Counted from the first letter of the stretch, positions 22,151-30,949 are shown. The stretch is 44,962 nt of DNA from Fidelibacterota bacterium (GCA_018650795.1 JABIFG010000126.1:1-44962); one strand, 5' to 3'. Numbers and translations: made by a program. Notes: generated from the sequence alone by a model not told the origin.

Positions 22151-24517
22151 TTAAAACTGTAGACTATATCCAAAAGAGATTGATGGTAGGTATTCTGAAC
22201 CAAAACCATAGTAGCCGTACTCCGGGATGTAAAAATAATAGATCGGATTACGATGTAGAAAGAGCAGGCTCCGAATGGTCATGGTCAGATATGCATCCAT
22301 GCCACCGAGATATTCAGCCAGATTAAACCCAAAACCTGAGCGTAGTTTTTTCTTCCAGCCAATATCCCAGGCAAACCGGGCAGGATACCTCACGTTATTT
22401 CGTTCAGGAGTGATATAGGTGGCAAAATGCCCTGATGTATTTGTCAGGGGATCATAGGTCGCATGCATACGCATACCCGTTTCCCAGGTACGCGGGAACC
22501 CGGATGTAATCTGTAAGGTAGAACTGGCAACTATGTCCGGAGTCAATTTGAAGAGCAGAATGGATTTAAGATTATGGGGTTGGTCCGCATCAAAGAGACT
22601 TGTCTGGCCATCCAGAATCGAGGGATAGCGACGGAAACCTTTGGAATAATTATAGCCCAACCACCCCGACAGACGGCCAAATTCCCCTCGCAGAAGAACT
22701 TCAAAGCCATATGCTTCACCCGAGCCGCCTTCGATGAGTGCTGAATTTTCACCTGTTATGACGGTATTGCTATAGGTCGCCCGATAGAGTTGTTTTAAAT
22801 CTTTATAATAAGCACTTATTTCGTAAGCAATATCCCCAAATAAGGGTCCTGAGAGACCAACGATGTAATGGATGGAGTTGAGCGGTTCACGATTTTCCAG
22901 GGATTGATAGTAATCCAGAAACTGAACGAATTCATCACCTTTGGAATCCATAGTTGTCAGGTACTGGAAATACTTCCCATAGGCAACTTTGAGTTTATGA
23001 CTACCTGGAAATTTGAGACTTGCTGAAGCCCGTGGCTCCATGTGCCACTCACCCTGCGTGCCGGGTCGAAGCGTACCTGCGGAGCCTGGTGCCTGAGACC
23101 TGGAATTTCGCAACCCCAGCTTTAATTGGAAAGGACCCAGTTCAATCTTATCCTGAACAAAGAATGACTGGAATTGAGCACTAGCTTCATTGGGATTTGG
23201 ATCAGTATCGAAACGCCCGACTTCATTGGCAAAATATAGATCATTTAACTCAAAACCCAGTTTCACCGTCTGGTTCCAGAAGGTATACCAGGCTAAATTG
23301 GCTTTGCCAGTATTCTCAGCGATGGTATTCTCTATGTGGGTCCGATAATCCAGAGCTACCGTAAAGTCTTCAGCAGTATCTGTGATTGAATAATTGAAGT
23401 AGGTCAGATTGTCCACAGAAGAAGCCGAATGATAGATTTGACCTTCCAGTGTCAGGGTAGGCAAGAGCACAGAATTGAACTTGACGCCCAACGCCCGGTT
23501 TGTGGTATTGGTAACAAACCCTTCACCAAAGGAATCGAATAAACCTTCAGGGAAAAAGAGCATGAGATTATCCACACTGTAATCCATATAGTCACGGGCG
23601 AAAAACCCGGAAAACCTGAGCCGCGTTTTGCCCAACAAAACTTGATAAGCCGCGTTGTAGTCCATGACCAGATTGGGTGAGCCCATCATAACTCTGAGCA
23701 TAAAATCAGTATAGGTTCTGCCGGACACCATGGCGGTTCCGTTTTTGCCAGCGGGAAATTCAATGGCTCCGCTGATTCCAGAAATTGATGGTCGAAATTC
23801 ACCATGGATCTCTGATTTATGACCCTCACGAGTAGAAATATTCATGATGGAAGCGTTACGACCTCCATACTCAGCATCAAAACCACCCACCAGCATCTCC
23901 ACATTTTTGATGGAATATGGATTAAAGATGGCACTGGACCCCATAAAGTGCTGCGGGTTATAGATGGTCATCCCATCCATCTGAACTAGATTTTCTCCCG
24001 GATCAGATCCCCTTACATAGTATTGAGGTGACATAGGATCTGATGTGGTCACGCTGGGTGAGAATTTTACCAGCTTGAAGACATCCTTGTTGAGTTGAGG
24101 GATCTCTGTTAGAATCACCGGATCGACCTGAAGACTGGAGATATCCATATCCTTGATGATAGTTGAGCGCTTTCCCACAACTTCGATGGCCTTAGTATCA
24201 ATGGCATGCGGCCGTAGGCTCACACTTGAAATAAAATGATTCACAGGACCCATAATGATACGCAGTGTGGTGTCCTCATAGGCAATGTGGGAGAATGTCA
24301 GGTCAACAGGTCCTGAACCAGTATTGCGAAGAATAAAAAAGCCCTCCACATTCGTAGCAGCACCTTGCCCAGTCGCTATGATGAAGACATTCACACCAAT
24401 AATACTTTCTCCAGATTGTACATCGTGGACAAAGCCGGTGACATCGGTAGCTCCAAGGTTGGAACTGAGCGACAGAATGACCAAGAGGAGAGCACTTATT
24501 TTCGTTCTTAAGATCAC
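22151..24517 (-). CDS. TonB-dependent outer-membrane receptor with carboxypeptidase-like N-domain
   Basis: A 788-aa outer-membrane transporter. Residues 1-23 are a signal peptide (ending NLGA). Residues 24-110 form a carboxypeptidase regulatory-like beta domain (VTGFVHDVQSGESIIGVNV), then a plug domain (about 125-235, with PQYYVRGSDPGENLVQMDG) and a C-terminal beta-barrel whose last residue is Phe (YSLQF), typical of outer-membrane proteins. I see no SusC-specific signature or clear TonB box. The GTG start overlaps the preceding gene's stop (GTGA). Together with the DUF4249-like lipoprotein it probably takes up an unidentified nutrient or ligand. Confidence 0.9.
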   Translation of the reverse strand: MILRTKISALLLVILSLSSNLGATDVTGFVHDVQSGESIIGVNVFIIATGQGAATNVEGFFILRNTGSGPVDLTFSHIAYEDTTLRIIMGPVNHFISSVSLRPHAIDTKAIEVVGKRSTIIKDMDISSLQVDPVILTEIPQLNKDVFKLVKFSPSVTTSDPMSPQYYVRGSDPGENLVQMDGMTIYNPQHFMGSSAIFNPYSIKNVEMLVGGFDAEYGGRNASIMNISTREGHKSEIHGEFRPSISGISGAIEFPAGKNGTAMVSGRTYTDFMLRVMMGSPNLVMDYNAAYQVLLGKTRLRFSGFFARDYMDYSVDNLMLFFPEGLFDSFGEGFVTNTTNRALGVKFNSVLLPTLTLEGQIYHSASSVDNLTYFNYSITDTAEDFTVALDYRTHIENTIAENTGKANLAWYTFWNQTVKLGFELNDLYFANEVGRFDTDPNPNEASAQFQSFFVQDKIELGPFQLKLGLRNSRSQAPGSAGTLRPGTQGEWHMEPRASASLKFPGSHKLKVAYGKYFQYLTTMDSKGDEFVQFLDYYQSLENREPLNSIHYIVGLSGPLFGDIAYEISAYYKDLKQLYRATYSNTVITGENSALIEGGSGEAYGFEVLLRGEFGRLSGWLGYNYSKGFRRYPSILDGQTSLFDADQPHNLKSILLFKLTPDIVASSTLQITSGFPRTWETGMRMHATYDPLTNTSGHFATYITPERNNVRYPARFAWDIGWKKKLRSGFGFNLAEYLGGMDAYLTMTIRSLLFLHRNPIYYFYIPEYGYYGFGSEYLPSISFGYSLQF

Positions 24518-25566
24518 GGCAGCAGCAACCCAACTCTCACCAGAAAGCCAATTTCTGTTTGGGGAATCACATCGGGGAGAATGTTGTAACCAGCATAGAG
24601 ACCAAACCCACCAAAGACTCCCTTGTGATAGACCGGGCGGTATTCTACACTCGCCTGGGCTGACAGGTTCAGATAGAATAAATTATAGTATTCGAGATGG
24701 TCAAACTGTCCGCGCTCGAAATTGTTGAAACCAAATCGGTAGGTCCCCGAAAGCTGGGTGATCCAGGAGGGTGATAACCTGCGGTACCGATGTTGATCCA
24801 TTCCGCCAATGGCAATGGACTCGTGGGTATCTGATCTTCGATAAAACAAACCGGGAGAACCACGCATCCACCCCGATTCCTGATCTGGCGGAAAATCCAG
24901 CGTAAAATGAGCATTGATGGCATATCCATCTCCAAAGAAAATGAATTCAGACCAGGTCATTAGCTGTCTACGAAAAAGGTGTGGGTAAAACCCCACGTTG
25001 AAATCCGTTTCTGCCAGGACATTGGATTGTTCTTTCGCAAATTCTTGAATGACGCGACCGAGATAGAGGGTATCCGCCTCCTTTTTCTCACGTTTAACAC
25101 GCAATTCCCAGATCCAATCGCTGACTGGTTGATCCAGGGTATCATGGAAGCTGGTATAGGCACTCAAACAGAGTCCCTTGCGTTGAAATGTCGAATTGTC
25201 GGTCCACAATATGAGTTTGGACAGATGCAGGGTACCGCTTAAATCGATGGAATCACGGCTAAACTGGGATTCAAATATATCTGCCAGAGGTTGATCAAGA
25301 GCCAGATACTGGTCGACTGGGATATATCTCCATTTTTTGGTCTGACGTATACCAATAATGTTTTGGTCAAGGTCTCTTGAATCCTGAACCTGGATCAAGC
25401 TGTATACTGGGTTAATACTGGTATCCTGGGGTATTTCTATATACAAGGTATCAGAAATGAAATCTTTCAGGGCTGGAATTTTGAATCTATCGGCGGCATA
25501 GCCATCATGAGCACCCATAATACCCAGGATTAGAATCAGGGAAGCAATATGTCCATTCAGATTAAT
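24514..25566 (-). CDS. Uncharacterised secreted envelope protein, probable ATT start
   Basis: I do not recognise a family. Alternating hydrophobic and aromatic residues in the C-terminal half (about 205-350), ending in GFLVRVGLLLP, suggest an outer-membrane beta-barrel. The first ATG (25518, 334 aa) starts with MGAHDGYAADRF and lacks a signal peptide. Reading 16 codons further up, in frame and without a stop, gives NLNGHIASLILILGIMGAHDGYA, a convincing signal peptide, and GGAGG lies 9 bases upstream of an ATT codon at 25566. An ATT start or a lost ATG is therefore proposed. It overlaps the TonB receptor by 4 bases, so it belongs to that transport module. Confidence 0.6.
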   Translation of the reverse strand: MNLNGHIASLILILGIMGAHDGYAADRFKIPALKDFISDTLYIEIPQDTSINPVYSLIQVQDSRDLDQNIIGIRQTKKWRYIPVDQYLALDQPLADIFESQFSRDSIDLSGTLHLSKLILWTDNSTFQRKGLCLSAYTSFHDTLDQPVSDWIWELRVKREKKEADTLYLGRVIQEFAKEQSNVLAETDFNVGFYPHLFRRQLMTWSEFIFFGDGYAINAHFTLDFPPDQESGWMRGSPGLFYRRSDTHESIAIGGMDQHRYRRLSPSWITQLSGTYRFGFNNFERGQFDHLEYYNLFYLNLSAQASVEYRPVYHKGVFGGFGLYAGYNILPDVIPQTEIGFLVRVGLLLP

Positions 25567-25609
25567 AGAAATTATCCTCCAGTACTCAGGTCAGAATCAT
25601 GTGTCATAA

Positions 25610-26449
25610 TTATTGGCGAAGCTTGTGGCCAACGGTATCCATAAGAAGTTTTGGATTGTCGGACATGATACCCTTGATCATGGGATCCCGGGCAAAGGTC
25701 TTCATTCTTTCCTCATCATTGACTACCCAGACATGCATGGGAATTTTTTTCACTTTGGACCAAAATTTGACACCCCAGTTCAGGCTATCCTCAAAGGGAT
25801 GAAAAAGATCTGGGTGGGAAAGATGGACACCCATAGGATGTCTGAGAGACAGGATGCTTGGATTGAACCAGAGCAGGGCAGTAAATATTCTGGGATCAGA
25901 CATCTTGACCCGCCAGATGTTGAGAGGATTGAAGGATGAAAGGACGACTCTATCACGCAGCTTATTTTCACGAATAAATCTGACCAATTCCAATTCGGTG
26001 CGCTGTTCAGAAAAGAAGGAGAAATTCTTGATCTCAAAATTGAAGACGATGCTATCCGGAAGGGCATCAACAACCTCTTGAAGCATGGGTATCTGTTCCT
26101 GTCTCCCTTCCCAGGTTTTGGCAGCATTGAGGGCTTTTAGTTCAGCCAGAGTATGCTCTGCTACACGACCGGTTCCATTGCTGGTTCGCTCCAGTGTGTC
26201 ATCATGAAAAACCACCAAATGACCATCTCTGGTTCGGTGAACATCTAATTCAATGGCGTTGCAGCCATCAGTAATGGCGCGCTGGAAAGAGGGAATGGTA
26301 TTTTCTGGTTCATGCAGGGGAGCACCGCGATGGCCAAAAAGTAGGTAGGGATAATTTTTATACAGAACTGAAGTATCCAGGGGTTTCCAAATGAAGAAGT
26401 GATAGAGCAGCAGGGCCAGCACGAGAACTATGAGCAGGAAGATAATCAT
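25610..26449 (-). CDS. Membrane-anchored glycerophosphodiester phosphodiesterase
   Basis: A 279-aa GDPD-family enzyme that splits glycerophosphodiesters (from phospholipid turnover) into glycerol-3-phosphate and an alcohol. One N-terminal membrane helix (about 2-20) anchors it, probably facing the periplasm. The TIM-barrel signature is complete: GHRG with His40/Arg41, PENT with Glu49, ELDVH with Glu67/Asp69, and His82 in FHDD. The C-terminal MHVWVVND matches the usual final strand of the family. It sits about 100 bases downstream of the acylase gene, beyond a hairpin. Confidence 0.93.
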   Translation of the reverse strand: MIIFLLIVLVLALLLYHFFIWKPLDTSVLYKNYPYLLFGHRGAPLHEPENTIPSFQRAITDGCNAIELDVHRTRDGHLVVFHDDTLERTSNGTGRVAEHTLAELKALNAAKTWEGRQEQIPMLQEVVDALPDSIVFNFEIKNFSFFSEQRTELELVRFIRENKLRDRVVLSSFNPLNIWRVKMSDPRIFTALLWFNPSILSLRHPMGVHLSHPDLFHPFEDSLNWGVKFWSKVKKIPMHVWVVNDEERMKTFARDPMIKGIMSDNPKLLMDTVGHKLRQ

Positions 26450-26508
26450 GAGGGCAAATTACTGTGGATTTGTTACATCACAAGATCAGGAATAAGGTGT
26501 GGGATATT

Positions 26509-26542
26509 TTTCCAGGCGGGAATTCGAATCCCCGCCTGGAAA
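26509..26542. repeat. Perfect 12-bp hairpin between acylase and GDPD genes
   Basis: TTTCCAGGCGGG (26509-26520) and CCCGCCTGGAAA (26531-26542) pair perfectly around a 10-nt loop. On the minus strand the hairpin is followed by A residues rather than Ts, so it is not a canonical terminator. It may stabilise the acylase mRNA end or weaken read-through. Confidence 0.6.
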
Positions 26543-26552
26543 TTCACCGGAA

Positions 26553-28976
26553 CTATGGTACCATCATTAACTTTTTGTACCCGGCATTTTTAACTACATC
26601 CTCATTGATGGGAAATACCCTGTACTGACCATTATTATACATCTCGGCCTGATCGGCATAATGGGGAGAGCGTGGATTGCCGGATTGGCCAGTGGGTAAA
26701 ATGCTGAGACCACCCTTATCATAATCTGCAAAATCATAGATATGGCGTACGGAAGGTCCCAGGACTACATCAAAGGGATTGTACATCCGATATTCCATAT
26801 TGTTTACAGTTGTGCCTGAACCTGCGGCAGGGAAAGGACCCACATTTAAATCCAACAACCAGTCCAGGATTTTCACTTGAGCCAGGGGATGTGGGTGAGT
26901 GAGTGTGTGTAGGTCGCCCCAGATCCAATCCTCAGTTTTCTCACCGAAACGTGCCTCAAGCTCAGCAACAGCCTCCTCAAGAGATCGTTCCAGGATATCG
27001 GTGGGATTCTCAACAATATTCTCAGTAGATACATCATCGAACCAGGTTGATGTGGGGATGTGTTCCAGCAGATAAATTGCATTGCGGATACTAATATTGG
27101 CCAGCTTAAAGAAACCGTCTTTGAATTCAGGACCAATCAAATCCATTTCATCACCATAGAGATTGTAGGCAAATTTCACCCAGAGCGTATTAAAAACGAT
27201 GGCTCCAAGTGAATTTTTACCCATGATATAGTCCCAGTTTTTCAGGGCATCAACTGACGCAGTGGCATTGGGATTGGCGAATATACTTTCACTGAGCAGA
27301 TCCAAAAACAATGGGGTCAAATCCCGAGCATGATCTGACAGAAAATCATTCTGGATATTCTGCATGTCCTTAATTGTGTACTTCTTGTCGGCCACTCCCA
27401 GCATCTCCTTGATACGATTTGCGCGGGCAGGTGGTTCCCAGTACGCACTGATGTAATATGGGAATTCATCACCAATAGTTTTATTATTTGCTGTGGCGAT
27501 ATAGCCCTGCTCCGGATTGTATTGGTAAGGCATTTCATCAAAAGGTACAAATCCCTGCCAATCCCATTGGGGATCATCACCGGGGAGAGGAACCAAGCCT
27601 GTACCAGGGGCTCTCAGGGGCAGCGCCACGGCAGGTCTCCAGCCAATATTACCTTCCAGATCAGCATAAATCATATTTTGACCAGGAATCCAGAATTTTT
27701 CAACAGCATTTGAAAATTCGTCCCAGTTACTGGCTGTATTCAAGCCGATAAAAGCGTCTACCTCATTGGTGAGATAATTTCCAACCCAGGACATGGCGAC
27801 AGGTGCTGATTCATTTTCCTTCAATACGGCGTGAACATCATTAATGATGGGTCCGTGGAGTGTTTCTCTAACAATATGAACAATGGGCTCTTCCCCTTTC
27901 ACATTGATGATTTCCTCATGGATAATCATGTCTCGCCATTCACCGTTGTAAAAATACTGATTGGGATGAGCATCATCTGTGACCTCCAGATAGAAGTCCG
28001 TGTCATCCACCATCACATTGGTAAAACCCCAGGCATAGTGCTGGTTCTGACCAAGAATGACAACAGGAACACCTGCCAGCGTAACTCCGGCTACATCGAA
28101 TCGACCGCCAACCAGGTGCATCTCGAACCAAACAGGTGGTTGGGAATATGCGAGATGAGGATCATTAGCCAGGATGGGTTTACCACTGCTCGTCATGTCT
28201 CCCCCGAGAACCCAGCTATTACTGCCAATATGTGAGCCAATGGCTCCCGTAATATCGCGAATTCTCTTTTCGCTAAGAAATATGGACTCCGCGACTTCGC
28301 TAAAATTATTAGGGGTTTGGGGAACGATGTAAGGTTTCGTATCGGGATACACCGGGTACAGATCACGGGCTAATTCATCACCCAGTTTATCAAGAACGCC
28401 CCCAAATATAACTTCCGGCATCCAGGCCAGACACAGGTCGTGTCCCATCAGCCGTGCATATCCAATAACATGTTCCAGGGTCCAGTGAATCGGTTTATGC
28501 CCTGCTATTTTAAATTCTACTGGCAGATCATCAGCATGCTCATCGATATAGGCATTGATTCCGGCACAACTTCTTTCAAGAATATTGCGAGTCTCAGCAG
28601 ACATATTATTGATGCTGTTTTTGGCAATACGATGAAAGCCCCAAACGCGTAAATACTTGTCATCATCGATGAGATCTGGGCCAAATGCTTCTGACAACCG
28701 ACCTTCCACAGCCCTGGCAATGACATCCATTTTATAAAGTCTTTCAGAGGCCTGGATGTACCCAGCTGCAAAGAAGAGGTCTTCCTCGTTTTCAGCATAG
28801 ACGTGAGGCACGCCAAATTCATCTGTATACACAGTTACCGGGGCAGATAGTTGAGGCATATTTAACTCACCCTCGTTAACAGCCAGGGGTCCCTTTAAAT
28901 ATGAAAATTTTAACCATGCGAATACAACGAGCAGCAATACCACAACGATAACCAGTGCTATCCATAGCTTTTTCAT
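26553..28976 (-). CDS. Penicillin-acylase-family Ntn hydrolase (S45)
   Basis: An 807-aa N-terminal-nucleophile amidase, membrane-anchored by one helix (about 4-26). The proenzyme layout is standard: alpha part (about 45-225), linker, then the beta chain expected to begin at Ser252 in IGSNSWVLGG after autocleavage behind Gly251. The motif ANDPHLAYSQPP (about 274-285) follows as in the family. Members hydrolyse amides, including beta-lactams, acyl-homoserine lactones and N-acyl amino acids; the substrate here cannot be read from sequence. The ribosome site is AGGAGA and a clear promoter lies about 60 bases upstream. Confidence 0.93.
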   Translation of the reverse strand: MKKLWIALVIVVVLLLVVFAWLKFSYLKGPLAVNEGELNMPQLSAPVTVYTDEFGVPHVYAENEEDLFFAAGYIQASERLYKMDVIARAVEGRLSEAFGPDLIDDDKYLRVWGFHRIAKNSINNMSAETRNILERSCAGINAYIDEHADDLPVEFKIAGHKPIHWTLEHVIGYARLMGHDLCLAWMPEVIFGGVLDKLGDELARDLYPVYPDTKPYIVPQTPNNFSEVAESIFLSEKRIRDITGAIGSHIGSNSWVLGGDMTSSGKPILANDPHLAYSQPPVWFEMHLVGGRFDVAGVTLAGVPVVILGQNQHYAWGFTNVMVDDTDFYLEVTDDAHPNQYFYNGEWRDMIIHEEIINVKGEEPIVHIVRETLHGPIINDVHAVLKENESAPVAMSWVGNYLTNEVDAFIGLNTASNWDEFSNAVEKFWIPGQNMIYADLEGNIGWRPAVALPLRAPGTGLVPLPGDDPQWDWQGFVPFDEMPYQYNPEQGYIATANNKTIGDEFPYYISAYWEPPARANRIKEMLGVADKKYTIKDMQNIQNDFLSDHARDLTPLFLDLLSESIFANPNATASVDALKNWDYIMGKNSLGAIVFNTLWVKFAYNLYGDEMDLIGPEFKDGFFKLANISIRNAIYLLEHIPTSTWFDDVSTENIVENPTDILERSLEEAVAELEARFGEKTEDWIWGDLHTLTHPHPLAQVKILDWLLDLNVGPFPAAGSGTTVNNMEYRMYNPFDVVLGPSVRHIYDFADYDKGGLSILPTGQSGNPRSPHYADQAEMYNNGQYRVFPINEDVVKNAGYKKLMMVP

Positions 28977-29033
28977 GTCCCGATCTCCTGAATTTGTTAT
29001 GCTGGAAATTTACCTTTTTCGTGATGATAGTCC

Positions 29034-29061
29034 ATTATAAATCTAATTGAGATACTCTCAA
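29034..29061 (-). promoter_or_regulatory. Promoter of the acylase gene
   Basis: On the minus strand TTGAGA (29061-29056), a 16-base spacer and a perfect TATAAT (29039-29034) form a sigma-70-type promoter. The predicted 5' untranslated region is about 50 bases to the ATG at 28976. Confidence 0.5.
29047..29061. promoter_or_regulatory. Operator-like palindrome over the -35 element
   Basis: TTGAGATACTCTCAA is a perfect 6-3-6 palindrome, extendable outward by ATTA/TAAT with a one-base bulge. It covers the acylase -35 element, the position expected for a repressor site. No candidate regulator gene is in the window. Confidence 0.45.
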
Positions 29062-29153
29062 ATTAGACTTGAAAACTGGATAATACACAAACAGTCATTG
29101 ATTGTTCAGACCCATTGTTTCATTGTCACGGTCCTCGATTCAGACCGGCTACA

Positions 29154-29318
29154 TTATTCTATATCGGCTTTGGATTTGGAAAAAAAGACAAATGGAATGG
29201 CGAAGGGTCCGAGTGCTAATCCCAAAATGATCCAATACACGGTATCAGCATGCCTCATTTTTGCCACGAAATAGCAAATCAAAGCGCACAATATTAATAC
29301 TATTATCAATAAAATCAT
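29154..29318 (-). CDS. Small membrane protein, 54 aa
   Basis: A short gene not linked to a named family by me. The product begins with a hydrophobic helix (MILLIIVLILCALICYFVA), has a short basic-polar loop (KMRHADT), then a second membrane segment with LGLALGPFAIPFVFF and a charged end (SKSKADIE). The GPFA-PFVFF pattern after WIILG recalls small bacterial two-helix membrane proteins. AGGA lies 8 bases upstream of the ATG. The start is 5 bases after the stop of the URO-D relic, so the site lies inside the relic. Coding status rests on ribosome site, TM layout and composition; the function is unknown. Confidence 0.6.
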   Translation of the reverse strand: MILLIIVLILCALICYFVAKMRHADTVYWIILGLALGPFAIPFVFFSKSKADIE

Positions 29319-29323
29319 TCTCG

Positions 29324-29458
29324 CTATCCTGTGAAAATTCTTCCAGCGTCAAGCATGGCCAGCATATTTTCAGGTAGCACATCATGCATGTTAGCGTGCA
29401 CAGATGCCAACATGTACCCACCTCCAGATGCTAGAATCTGCATCACCCTGGCGAACAT
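29324..29458 (-). pseudogene. C-terminal relic of a URO-D-family methyltransferase
   Basis: A 44-codon open frame that reads like the extreme C-terminus of uroporphyrinogen-decarboxylase-family proteins (including corrinoid methyltransferases MtaA/MtbA). It contains ILASGGGYMLASVH followed by VLPENMLAMLDAGR, against the family pattern GGGxxLxxVHNxQxxVPPENxxAMxxA. The Asn-Ile-Gln part is changed to ANMHD. Nothing upstream continues the domain: the cca stop is 2 bases before the first ATG, in another frame, and no ribosome site is seen. I read it as a gene remnant left after deletion. A functional micro-protein is less likely. Confidence 0.55.
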
Positions 29459-29460
29459 GA

Positions 29461-30861
29461 TTAGTCGAGGTAGCTGTCCTTGATCTTGAAGAAGTATTCT
29501 TTGGCCGCGTCGTATTCATTGGGAATCTCACCATCCAGAATGGCTTCCTCAATGGCTTTTTTAATACGACCAACCACCGGTCCCGGTTGCACATCGAGAA
29601 GTTCGATGATCTCATCTCCACGGAGAGGTGACTGGAACGCGCGCATCGCATCTTTTTCCACAACTTCTTCAATACGATCCATAACACGATCAAAGTTGCC
29701 ATAGTAGCGTTTGACCCGTCTGGAATCCTTGGAAGTCACATCAGCCCGTACCAGAATCATCAAATCTTCCAGGTTTTCACCGGCTTCCACAATGAGCCGT
29801 CTGATTCCAGAATCACTTACAGCCTCCTGGGCCAGAGCGATGGGACGCAGATGCAATCGGGTCATGCGTTTGAGATAGGCTGTCAGCTTACGTGAGAGCC
29901 GCATGCGTTTGCCAATTTCGTTGAGCATTTTGCGCCCCAGCTCATCATGACCATGGTAACTCCAGCCGGTGCCCTCAATAAATTTCTTGGTGGCTGGCTT
30001 GCCAATATCATGTACTAGAGCTGCAAAACGAAGGCGCATCTTGTCTGAACGTTCTGCCGTATTGTCAACCACCTTGAGAGTGTGGTGAAAGACATCTTTA
30101 TGGCGTTGACCATCGCGATCCTCTACCCCACCTAAAATGGCGATTTCAGGAAAGACCAGGGGCAAAAGTCCGGCTGCCTGCATGACATAAAAACCAATCG
30201 ATGGTACTCGAGCCTTCAGGGTCTTGACGATTTCGTCCGTGACCCGTTCCTGGGAGACAATGCTTATTCGCTCCACCGTTGATTGCATGGCCTGCATAGC
30301 TTCATCAACTAGTGTGAATTCCAATTGGGCAGAAAATCTGGCGGCTCGCATCATCCGTAGGGGATCATCATCAAAAGTCTTTACAGGATCAAGAGGTGTC
30401 CGTAAAATTTTATCCTGTAGATCCTGAATACCGCCATATTCATCAACCAATTCTCCAAATTGATCTGGTAAAAGATTGATAGCCATGGCATTCACGGTAA
30501 AATCACGGCGGCTGAGATCACCCTTTAGATCGGTATAGACCACTTTGGGTTTGCGGGAATTGGATTCATAGGTTTCTGTACGGGCGGAGGCTACTTCTAT
30601 AAGAAATTCACCATATGGGATTAAGGCTGTACCGAAATCACCATATTCCACAATATCCGGAACACCCAGTTCTTTACCCAGTTGCCTGGCAAATTCCAAT
30701 CCATCACCGATGACCATGATATCCACATCTTTGCTGGGAACATCAAGAATGAGATCTCGCACAAAACCACCCACAGTATAGCACTCAAGCTTTGACGCTT
30801 GAGCCAAGCGGCCGGCTCGCTCTAGAACGGCACGGATATTCTTTGGAATTCGATCAATCAT
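29461..30861 (-). CDS. cca: CCA tRNA nucleotidyltransferase / poly(A) polymerase family with HD domain
   Basis: A class II nucleotidyltransferase that adds or repairs the CCA end of tRNAs. The head domain has GGFVRD (31-36), the catalytic DVD (45-47) and the RRDFTVNAMA segment (118-127). The neck and body follow, and an HD hydrolase domain starts near 255 with HDIGKP at 284-289. The length of 466 aa is normal. The one tRNA in the window lacks an encoded CCA, so such an enzyme is needed. Some close relatives act as poly(A) polymerases or A-adding enzymes only; I cannot separate these by eye. The gene ends 2 bases before the URO-D relic. Confidence 0.92.
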   Translation of the reverse strand: MIDRIPKNIRAVLERAGRLAQASKLECYTVGGFVRDLILDVPSKDVDIMVIGDGLEFARQLGKELGVPDIVEYGDFGTALIPYGEFLIEVASARTETYESNSRKPKVVYTDLKGDLSRRDFTVNAMAINLLPDQFGELVDEYGGIQDLQDKILRTPLDPVKTFDDDPLRMMRAARFSAQLEFTLVDEAMQAMQSTVERISIVSQERVTDEIVKTLKARVPSIGFYVMQAAGLLPLVFPEIAILGGVEDRDGQRHKDVFHHTLKVVDNTAERSDKMRLRFAALVHDIGKPATKKFIEGTGWSYHGHDELGRKMLNEIGKRMRLSRKLTAYLKRMTRLHLRPIALAQEAVSDSGIRRLIVEAGENLEDLMILVRADVTSKDSRRVKRYYGNFDRVMDRIEEVVEKDAMRAFQSPLRGDEIIELLDVQPGPVVGRIKKAIEEAILDGEIPNEYDAAKEYFFKIKDSYLD

Positions 30862-30904
30862 ACGCGATGAAGATAAACTGAAATCCAGTGACGTGAAGGG
30901 AATT

Positions 30905-30949
30905 GAGTTAGGGGTTAGAAGTTAGGTGTTAGGGGCTATGAGTTAGTTG
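30905..30949. repeat. Short GTTAGG-type tandem stretch
   Basis: Irregular tandem copies of GTTAGGG/AGTTAGG between divergent genes. Low-complexity sequence of this kind is found at many bacterial intergenic sites. No function is apparent. Confidence 0.5.

Noticed and set aside
26509..26542. Hairpin as a terminator of the acylase gene, or a tRNA T-arm remnant
   Set aside because: No T-run follows on the minus strand, and apart from a TTCGAAT-like loop no other tRNA parts are nearby.
29391..29702. 103-aa minus-strand frame overlapping the end of cca
   Set aside because: Mostly a shadow of cca in another frame; its last part runs through the URO-D relic in the wrong frame.
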